From assembly GCA_932521035.1 (NCBI GenBank), contig OW051496.1:5580001-5644000 (forward strand): DNA of 64,000 bases, given 5' to 3'. The notes under the pieces are model-generated. The model was given only the letters and a program-made list of their open reading frames with translations, was not told where the DNA came from and ran no database searches. This DNA comes from Oscheius dolichura. Lineage: Eukaryota; Nematoda; Chromadorea; Rhabditida; Rhabditidae. Below, in pieces: positions 55,765 through 64,000 of this stretch; position 1 is the first letter of the stretch; each line of letters starts with the position of its first letter. The translations under genes and the position numbers were made by a program.

Positions 55765-58680
55765 ATGGATAAGCAACTGTCTGTGCGAAAGGTAGCGCCT
55801 TTGAACAACGTCAATGACATAATTCAAGGCTTGAACTCTCACCTTCATTTCAGTGTCATCAAGGTTTGTTGTGTGAATTATTCTTTTATGATTTGCTTGT
55901 TAGGATCGCAACATCGCTACTTCCCGCGATTACTATATTTCCGTTGCAAATACTGTCAGAGATCATCTGGTAAGCAGATGGATCCGCACTCAGCAGCACT
56001 ATTACGACAAGGACCCTAAACGAGTGTACTACCTCTCCTTGGAATTTTACATGGGTCGCACTCTTACAAACACTATGATGAATCTCGGGCTTCAAACAAC
56101 TGTTGATGAAGCTCTTTATCAGGTATGGAAGTCATCAGTGGAATTTGATTGGTTTTTTAGCTTGGTCTTGATATGGAGGAGTTACAAGAGATTGAAGAAG
56201 ACGCTGGTCTAGGAAATGGCGGTCTAGGTCGTCTCGCAGCTTGCTTCTTAGATTCCATGGCCACTATCGGCATCCCTGCTTGCGGTTATGGACTACGGTA
56301 TGAGTATGGTATATTCAAGCAAGCCATTGAGAACGGTCACCAGGTTTATTTTACTTTGAAAATCTGTAATTTTGTTACAATAGGTGGAAGAGCCTGACGA
56401 GTGGTTACGCTTTGGAAATCCATGGGAAAAATCTCGCCCAGAATATATGATTCCGGTACACTTCTATGGAAAAGTCGTTGAAGAGGACGGCAAGGTTTGA
56501 AATTTGCTTGACAGTATTTATCAAAAAATTGCAGAAGAAATGGGTCGACACCCAAGTAGTCCTTGCAATGCCATACGACACTCCTGTACCTGGGTATAAG
56601 AACAACATTGTCAATACTTTGCGATTGTGGAGCGCGAAAGCAGAAACTAGTTTCCACTTGAAATTCTTCAATACTGGAGATTATATCCAGGCGATCATGG
56701 ACAGAAACAACGCTGAAAATATCACAAGAGTTTTGTACCCTAATGACAATGTAAGGGTTCTATTGATACGCAATTTATCATTGGTTTTTAGATGTTCGTG
56801 GGCAAAGAACTGCGTCTGAAGCAACAATACTTCCTTGTAGCAGCAACTCTTCAAGATATCATACGCCGTTTCAAGTCGAGTAAATACGGTTCACGCGACC
56901 AGACTCGTACAAACTTCGATCTCTTTCCGGAAAAGGTCGCTATTCAACTAAACGACACTCATCCGAGTATCGGAATACCGGAGCTGATGCGTATTCTTGT
57001 CGACATTGAGAATCTGTCTTGGGAACAAGCCTTCGAAATTTGCTGTCGCACCTTTGCTTACACGAATCATACTCTGCTTCCCGAAGCGCTGGAACGCTGG
57101 CCTGTTTCGATGCTGGAGGCAATGCTGCCACGCCACTTGGAAATTATCTACGAGATCAACCAGCGATTCTTGAACAAAGTCTCATGTCGCTGGCCTGGAG
57201 ATGTGGAGAAGATGCGGGTAATGTCGATAGTAGAAGAGCCTGATCATCAAGGAGAGAAGCGGATCAATATGGCCCACCTCTGCATCGTATGTTCACATAC
57301 TGTCAACGGAGTCGCTGCTCTTCATAGCAAGATTCTCAAAGAGGATACTTTCAAATATTTTGCTGAAATATATGAAGACAAATTCCAAAACAAGACCAAT
57401 GGTATTACTCCCAGACGATGGTTAATGCTGTCAAATCCTTCCTTGGCAGAAGAAATTACAGAGGTTTGCTTTCATTTAAAAAAAATACGAATCTTATATT
57501 TTTTTATAGGTGATTGGAGATGGCTGGATCAAAGAACTCGATGAATTACAGCGGCTTAAAGAATTGGTTGAAGACGAGCAGTTCCTCGGAAAACTACGAC
57601 GCGTCAAAGCTGATAACAAGCAGAAGTTCGCAACATATTTGGAAAACGCTAGTGGTATTGCACTCAACTGCGATTCCATCTTTGATGTCCATGTTGGTTT
57701 TGATGTCGTTTCCTTACTTCTATTTTCAGGTTAAACGTATCCATGAATACAAAAGGCAGCTTCTGAACATTTTACACGTGGTGGCTTTATATAACCAGAT
57801 TAAAGAAGATCCTTCTGTCAACATTGTGCCGCGAACATTTATCTATGGAGGAAAAGCGGCTCCCGGATATCATATGGCCAAAACAATCATAAGATTCATC
57901 ACTGCTGTTGCTGATCTTGTCAACAATGACCCTATTGTCGGAAATAGGTTGAAGGTGTGCCTTATGCTTTTTTATAAAATGTACCTAATAATTCAGATCA
58001 TCTTCCTTGAGAACTATCGGGTATCTCTTGCCGAAAAATTAATTCCTGCTGCAGACCTATCTGAGCAAATCTCCACTGCTGGAACAGAAGCATCTGGCAC
58101 AGGCAATATGAAATTTATGGTATGCTCTTCTTGCTTTATATTTATATTCTTTTTTTTAGTTAAACGGTGCCTTGACTATTGGTACATTGGATGGAGCAAA
58201 TGTTGAAATGTCGGAAGAAATGGGAGCTGAGAACATGTTCATTTTTGGAATGGATGTAGAAGAAGTTCGGAAAATGGAAGCTGCTGGCTACAATGCCGAA
58301 GATTTTATAAACAAGAGCCCTGCTTTGCAGCAGATTTTGCTCCAATTAGATGCTGGCGTCTTCACTCCCGAGCAACCTGAAGGTCTCCGAGATATCGCAA
58401 ATTCTCTTCGTTACAATGACCGGTTCATGGTTTGCGCCGATTTTGAGTCCTATGTGAAATGCCAAGAAAAGGTCAGCTTTTAATGTTTTTTTTTCCAAAC
58501 TTTCATTTTCAGGTGGCAGCTACTTATCTTGATCAGCATAAATGGTCGCAGATGGCACTGATGAATATTGCCAGCACAGGAAAGTTTAGCTCGGACCGCA
58601 CTATAGCCGAGTATGCCCGCGAGATCTGGGGAATCGACGAGTTCCAGTATTCGCTTCCAGAACCAACAGAACCTAAATAA
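55765..58680 (+). CDS. pyg: Glycogen phosphorylase
   Basis: Releases glucose-1-phosphate from glycogen, using pyridoxal phosphate. Start [12 protein letters not shown] includes the regulatory Ser (human RKQISVRG), so phosphorylase kinase control is plausible. Conserved blocks: [104 protein letters not shown], and the PLP lysine block [12 protein letters not shown]. Ends [13 protein letters not shown] with AATAAA at 58732. About ten short introns. Length near 840 residues is typical. Confidence 0.97.
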
Positions 58681-58935
58681 TTGCTCACGCTTAATTTTGT
58701 AATTTTTATACTATTGTACATGCGTTTTAAAAATAAAAAAGTTTTAGTCTATTACTTGTAGTCGACTATATGAACAGCTGTATTCTAACAAAGTAAATAT
58801 CGGGGTATTCGACTCTGCTAGAGGTTTGTTGCGCGCTGTTTACGCAATTTGCGCGATCTGAACAACATTGTGTCTCTTCTTTTTCTGTTTTACTTTGAAT
58901 TTGTTGATTTCTTCAGCAATTTATGCAATTTTAGA

Positions 58936-59499
58936 ATGCAACGAGGGCCACAAGGAAAAGCACAGCCAAGGCACTCTGCAAGGATTGAAAAAGTTGAGTC
59001 AGTGCGGGTATTGGATGAAGTAGCTCGAAATAAACGGCTGAAACGACAACTAGAAGCATTGGACCACGACAACGCACATGAGGACCCACATGCTAATATA
59101 GTTTGGCATAAAGCAATTCCGAAATTTGAGGATAACGTAATGATTACAAGTGCTCCGGGTGGAAACCAACGAGGACGAAAAAGAGAAGTTGCTATAGCTT
59201 CAGATGAGCCGGCAAAGAAAAAGAAGAAGAAAGTGCGACCGGAATACACAAAACAGCGTTTTAAGAAGAATTTCTTTATGTTAGTAGAAGAAGAAAGCCA
59301 GGCAAACAAAGAGGACCCATATCTTCGGTATGCTTTTGTAAATGCAGCAGCACCTCCGTCTAAGCTCCCTGCAAAGCATTATTGTGCTGCTTGTGGGTTT
59401 CCATCTAAATATACTTGTGTTCGTTGTGGTGCTCGTTATTGTTGTATTCGTTGCCGTGATGTCCATGTTGACACACGTTGTATGAAATATATCATGTGA
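58936..59499 (+). CDS. znhit1: Zinc finger HIT domain protein ZNHIT1
   Basis: Subunit of the SRCAP/SWR1 complex that deposits histone H2A.Z. Single exon of 187 codons. N-terminal basic part (HSARIEKVESVRVLDEVARN), nuclear-signal-like KKKKKKVRPEYTKQRFKK, and C-terminal HIT finger HYCAACGFPSKYTCVRCGAR with CIRCRDVHVDTRC. The YTCVxCGARYC pattern is that of ZNHIT1. AATAAA at 59518-59523. Confidence 0.94.
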   Translation: MQRGPQGKAQPRHSARIEKVESVRVLDEVARNKRLKRQLEALDHDNAHEDPHANIVWHKAIPKFEDNVMITSAPGGNQRGRKREVAIASDEPAKKKKKKVRPEYTKQRFKKNFFMLVEEESQANKEDPYLRYAFVNAAAPPSKLPAKHYCAACGFPSKYTCVRCGARYCCIRCRDVHVDTRCMKYIM

Positions 59500-59517
59500 T
59501 CTCTTTCAAATCGGGTT

Positions 59518-59523
59518 AATAAA
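59518..59523 (+). promoter_or_regulatory. Polyadenylation signal of ZNHIT1
   Basis: AATAAA 19 nt after the stop codon; the next gene starts 100 nt further on. Confidence 0.6.
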
Positions 59524-59622
59524 ACTATCTAAACTTTTTCTTATCTGATCTATATCAAACGAGATTCGTTTCTTATATTTTCACTATTCATGCCAGTTAA
59601 ATTTGAATGAATTTAAGGTAAA

Positions 59623-60503
59623 ATGACCGTGGATGATAAACCTGTCGTCGAAAAAATTTCTGACGCTTCACATAAGGTAGGGCATATCATTTTCTTGTAT
59701 TATTATTCCCGTGTTTCAGGTTACCAATGTATTCTCTCAGTGGTGGAATCTTACAACCGCAGAGAAGTCATCTAAACCTGATCCAAAAAATTTGACCGCT
59801 GTTAAAGATGTACGTTCTATTACAATTAGATTTCGGCACGTAAACTTTTTAATATGTTACTGCTTCTAGCTTCCCCTTTACTCAGAAGACCAACTGGCTA
59901 CCCCTTATCATTTTGAGCCTGAAGAGCCTCTTCCGCTGCAGAGAGAGTTTGCAACGGTTAGGCAAGCTTTTAACACAGAATACGACAGAGTAACGGTATT
60001 TGGTTTTGTAACATCTTTAGCGTCTTCATATTTTTAGAGCCGCTTCTCTTTCGTCGATAAGGTTGCAAAAAATACTGGATGCGCCGTTTCCAAAGTTAAC
60101 TCGTATGTACAAGAGGAATGGACAGTTCTACCAAAAGCTGGTGCAATTACTGTTGGTGGAATGGCGGGATTTGTACTTGGGTTGAAAAGGTCCGTCCGAG
60201 ATTTTCATAATTTCTCGTATGTACCTCTTATTATGGCTTATTGCAGAGGTTTTGTCGGGCGTATTTTAACAACAACCACCGGTCTTCTCACAATGGCTGC
60301 TTTCTGTTATCCACACGAAACTGTCGATATTGTAAGAACTGGAATTGCTCATACCCAACAAAAATGGCATGAATTCCAGCAATGTAAGTTTCACATAGCA
60401 ACAGCATATTTTTCTTTTCTTTCTGCTGTATGTTAGCTTCATTAATTTTTTAGCGCCTGAGCCTGTACAGAAGAAGAAGGTAGACCTCAGCCCTCCGAAG
60501 TAG
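59623..60503 (+). CDS. MICOS complex subunit MIC26/MIC27 (APOO/APOOL) family
   Basis: Inner mitochondrial membrane protein shaping cristae. Exons give MTVDDKPVVEKISDAS, LPLYSEDQLATPYHFEPEEP, YVQEEWTVLPKAGAITVGG, a membrane segment GMAGFVLGLKRGFVGRILT, then TTGLLTMAAFCYPHETVDIV and a Lys-rich tail. The GhhGFhhGLKRG...R...TTGLLTMAAFCYP pattern is the family signature (human has MSLTASMCYPQQA). Five introns of 40-60 nt. Confidence 0.85.
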
Positions 60504-60992
60504 AACTATATTAGATGTGACGTGTAGATTATATTTATCCGTTATTGTAAGAATTTCTCTCGCAAGTATAGTTTTTGTGTGCTTCTTGTCCTTGATCTAA
60601 TAATGGGCAGATGTCTGTGTATCTGTCTGTAAAACCTGTCATCTGTGTAGATGGACAGGTCAAATGATAGAGAAGCAGAACAATTAAAATAACAGACGGT
60701 CGGAGTCAAGAAGACCTGACTGTAAAGGGTCTTTAGCCACCACGCCGTCGAAGACGGCTGGAGGCATACTTGTAATCTAATGTTTTATAGGCAAACGAGG
60801 AAGGCACTTGAACCTATAGGAAGTGATAAACACGGCTTGGGCGAATACGGTTCACAACTGAAAAAATAAAACAGAATCTATTGAAAATGGAACAAAAGTG
60901 CCTTGTCAGAATTCAACAATGCTCGCGAAAATGAAAAAATATCCAAAGAAAGGCAAAGCTAATCCTACCCTAATAATGGGCAGATGTCTGTG

Positions 60993-61023
<31 letters not shown>

Positions 61024-61130
61024 ATGATCCTGTCGTCTGTACGGATTGACCGGTCAAATGAGAGAGAAGCAGAAAGTTTCGACCGGCTGACCTTATCCGA
61101 CTGTCAAAGCTTATTCGACAAGAAAATAAC
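60504..61130. repeat. Duplicated non-coding segment with (TCTG)n tract
   Basis: Two related units, about 60598-60775 and 60970-61228. Both start TAATGGGCAGATGTCTGTGT, contain a TCTG tract (long in the second unit), then a GGTCAAATGA-AGAGAAGCAGAA block and end with GGAGGCATACTTGTAA. The second copy runs into the 3' end of the next gene. Confidence 0.7.
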
Positions 61131-61690
61131 TAGAACAGCGCTTTGGGAAGGGAGAGCCGGCGCTGCCGATTATTTTTCGAGCGAGTTGCCCCAACGCCGT
61201 TGAAGACGGCCGGAGGCATACTTGTAAGTAAAAAAAGGAAAGAAGAAGAAGACTTGATGTTCTCCTTAGACGGGATCTTCCTCGGGTCCTTGCCTTTGGG
61301 CGTGGCGGACTTGTAGAAGTCGTCGGTCGGGCGTTCCTTCGACGATCCCTGGGCAGTGTTCTCCGTCTTCGTCGTCTGTATGGTGCTGCCGTTGTGTGCT
61401 CGATATTCGGACATCTTGGACTCCGTCGTGAGCAACTCCATTAAACGGTCCATGGAGCACCTCTTTTGGCTGTCCAGCTGGTAGATCTTCGTCTCGGCAA
61501 AGTCCTTCAGCTTGGCGGGACACTCCTCGGCTAGGGGCAGGAACTCGCCCGAGGTGACTTGCCCTTGCCCGAAACCTTCACATTTCCATAGTGGCTGCGG
61601 GATGGCCTTCGAGCAAGAAGGACAACAACCCCGCTCCGAAGGGGCTCGTCGTGTAGTTTGGTGCAGGATATCGTCGCAGCTCAACTCACC
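61131..61690 (-). CDS. Unrecognised protein, C-terminal part
   Basis: An open frame rich in coding signal: CCPSCSKAIPQPLWKCEGFG (a possible zinc-binding CxxC...C), LAEECPAKLKDFAETKIYQL, CSMDRLMELLTTESKMSEY, then a polar tail with many Lys and Ser. The 5' end must lie in an upstream exon, because a stop precedes the frame and no ATG lies before the Cys-rich part. The last 40 codons fall within the duplicated segment, so the true stop may be earlier. No family recognised. Confidence 0.45.
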
Positions 61691-62069
61691 CGGTCACATT
61701 CTCCTAAGTGTCTCCATTATTTCATTTTAATCCTCAGCCACAGGGCCGACATCTCTTTGTGACCCCTTCGTGTCTTGGAGGGATATACTCAAGCAGATGG
61801 CCTGAGTTCGCGCCTAACCGAAACCAACATGTTTTTGCTTGAGAGGGGGAATGGGATCTGGCTGAGGCAGCCGGCAGACGGTTTTTTTAGCAAGATGAAC
61901 CAAGCCAAAGAAAAGGAGATTTATTATTGAACATATAATTATTAAAGAAGGCAATATGGCAGTGAGATTGACAGCATTGATTTGTAAACCCTCTTTCAGA
62001 GGTCTATTTAGAGATGAGATTTCATAGGTATGGAAGCACCTTTTGTAATATGGTAAATAAAGATTGGGA

Positions 62070-63999
62070 CTATTTCTGGCCCTCCTGCTCCAGACGGATA
62101 ATGTTGAAACATTTAGTGGGCAAAGCATCACGAATTTCTTCCAAGTTACGAACTTCACGGGACAGTTGATCAATTTCGTTTTTGATCTGGGAAATGCGGC
62201 GATCTTCTTCCGTCTTCGAGGATTTGTGAGATGGCACCTGAACTATTCTTTCAAAGTTCTTCGTCATTGCCCTACCTCATTTTCAAGATCGGCTTTGGCC
62301 AGTTGCTGGTCGATTCCATCCAACTCTTTCTCCAGCTCGTCCAACTCAGCCGTATTGACCGCCTCCAAAGCATCTAAATTAGGTATTTCCAGACAAACAG
62401 GAACAGCAACTCACTGAGTCGGTCGATGATCTTCTTGATGGAATCCGCTTCGGCCGCGATGGTCACGTTGGCATCTCGGGCCTCTTTCTCCGCAAGGGAG
62501 GCCTTCTTGACAGCATCCGAAGCCATTTGCTGATCAGTCTTAGCCTGGTTTCTGTAGGTATCAAGAGTGGAATTTGTCTCGCGAAGGTCTTCGATCAGCT
62601 GCTCTACTTCGCCCTTCAATGTCTCGGCCGACTTCCTCGTGCTGGTCGTGTTCTCCCGCAGTTGATCGGCCAGCTCAGTCACCGCCTTGGCGTCCTCTCC
62701 TGCTTTTCCGGCTAGTTCCTTGGCGCTGTTCGCGTCTTCCGAAGCCGATCCGATGTTTTTCTCTGCCTCGGCGGTCGTCTTCTCGGCCTGCTTGATGTTG
62801 TCCTCGATCTCTCCCAGTTGTCCCAGCTGCTCCACGGCGGCGGCCTTCGACTTCTCGACCCTTTCGTTGAATTCCTCGAGTGTCTTCAGAGTATTTTCAG
62901 CGTCCTTCAGAGTGTCCTCTGCCACTCGGAGTGCCTGGGTGGCTTTTTCCCTGGCCTCGTCGACCTCGGCCATCAGATTGTCCGAGTTCTTCTGCTGATC
63001 CACGGCCGCGGCCAGGTCGTTCCTGGCCTCGTAGGTGGCTCGCTCGGCCTGCTCCAGGATGGCCTTATTGTTTTCGAGCTCCTTCTGGATGTTCTCCCTG
63101 GCCACCTTCGCCTCCTCGGATATGGCACTCGCCTCGTTTTTCACTTGTTGGGGATCGACCTGTGGCAGGCGGACGCCTTCGACGATGGTCAGCTGTTCCG
63201 CGGCGTTTTCGTTGGCAGCGGCGGCGGCCTTCTTCTGCTCCTCTGCCAGTTCCAATGTCCGTTGGAGGGTCTCGTTCAGCTGGGATTGACGGGCACGCAT
63301 GTCGGCAATCTGCTTCGAGACCTGTTCACCTACATTTCAGATTATTCCCCTCAAAATAAGAAATCAAACCTCCGTAAATGGCGCTCTTGGCCTCCTCGTG
63401 GGCCTTCTTCGCCTGTTCATTGGCCTTCTTGGCAAACTCCTCCACATCGTCCGCGTACTTCTTGTGCTTCTCGGACTCCTCCTTCGTCTTATGGGCCAAG
63501 TCCGTCATCTGCTGGCTCTGCTCTCCGTACTTCTTCGAGGCTTCCAAGGCGGCCTCCAGCTGGGTTTTGCCTTCGGTTTCCAGGAAGTGGAGGGCGTCGG
63601 TCAGTTCCTTCTTCGCCTGTGCTGCAAAATACTGCAATTAGTTGTCCTCGATCAGCACAAACCATTGATGATCTTCCATCTCTTCAAACCCGTCTCGGTC
63701 TCCTCGACTTTGCCCTTGGCACCGGCAATCATGTCGTCGACGGATTTCACATTGTTCAACGCCTCGGCGATGTCCTTTTTCAGCTGGGACACCTGTCCAA
63801 CCAAAGCCGAGTCGTCGGATTCTGAAGGCCGTCTTCCGCTTCTATTTAGTAATTAACAAACCAAGTTTTTGGATTACGGTCTCGTGGAGCTTCTTGACTT
63901 CCTCGGCGACCTCCTTCACTCTGGTGTCAAACGAGCTGTCGTTGACCTAGACAGGGGGATTAGGCGGGCACCCTACTCCAACTTACGGGGGCCGGGTTC
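62070..63999 (-). CDS. lamc1: Laminin gamma subunit, 3' part (coiled-coil domains I/II)
   Basis: Basement membrane protein; this part forms the long-arm coiled coil with alpha and beta chains. Heptad-rich helices run through the exons ([80 protein letters not shown]). The C-terminus reads [13 protein letters not shown] followed by a short tail with a Glu three residues from the end (LEQEGQK-stop: E, G, Q, K), close to laminin gamma-1, whose C-terminal Glu is needed for integrin binding. The gene continues beyond the right edge. Confidence 0.88.
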
Positions 64000-64000
64000 T

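Overview
The window looks like nuclear DNA of a nematode with a compact genome, most plausibly an enoplean (clade I, Trichuris/Trichinella-like). Evidence: almost all introns are 30-45 nt with GT-AG ends, genes touch or overlap, a nematode-type transthyretin-like (TTR) protein is present, secreted EB-module proteins are abundant, and one MAP kinase carries the SNY activation motif known from C. elegans KGB-1. Species is an inference. All gene models below were assembled by hand from reading frames and splice sites.

Layout: 1-600 tail of a coiled-coil protein (+). 0.9-5.6 kb mitochondrial helicase Twinkle (+) with a candidate nested gene in its one large intron; 5.9-7.3 kb PPIL3 and MALSU1/RsfS (+), overlapping. 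7.3-8.2 kb small minus-strand genes. 8.6-13.8 kb an SH3-DH-PH Rho exchange factor (ASEF/collybistin type, +) with a TIR element in one intron. 13.8-16.0 kb a Cys-loop channel (-). 16.3-29.9 kb two huge secreted EB-module genes (-), the downstream one ending in a chitin-deacetylase-like domain and containing an array of near-identical 102-bp exons. 30.4-32.1 kb a KGB-1-like kinase (+), 32.6-33.7 kb ADP/ATP carrier (+), 33.8-36.7 kb two Cys-rich structural secreted proteins, 36.7-38.6 kb an alpha-type nicotinic receptor subunit (-). 39.0-42.1 kb Nup107 (+), 42.2 kb a neuropeptide-like precursor (-), 42.8-43.4 kb an Atonal-type bHLH factor (-), 45.1-46.4 kb RRS1 (+). 47.6-51.4 kb AMP deaminase (+), 51.4-52.0 kb TTR-like (-), 52.1-55.3 kb a neprilysin-like protein lacking its HExxH site (-). 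55.8-60.5 kb glycogen phosphorylase, ZNHIT1 and a MIC26/27-like MICOS subunit (+). 61-64 kb an unrecognised gene and the 3' part of laminin gamma (-).

The window alternates between AT-rich blocks holding plus-strand housekeeping genes (0.9-7.3, 39-46.4, 55.7-60.5 kb) and GC-rich blocks holding tissue-type genes (channels, secreted matrix, kinase, laminin). No operon is proven, but spacing (a 23-nt CDS overlap, a 4-nt stop-start gap) suggests co-transcribed pairs. A functional theme is the extracellular matrix: EB proteins, a deacetylase-like domain with a lost metal ligand, Cys/Gln/Pro- and Gly/Met/Cys-rich secreted proteins, and laminin. Several enzyme-like proteins look catalytically dead (neprilysin-like certainly lacks the motif, deacetylase-like probably).
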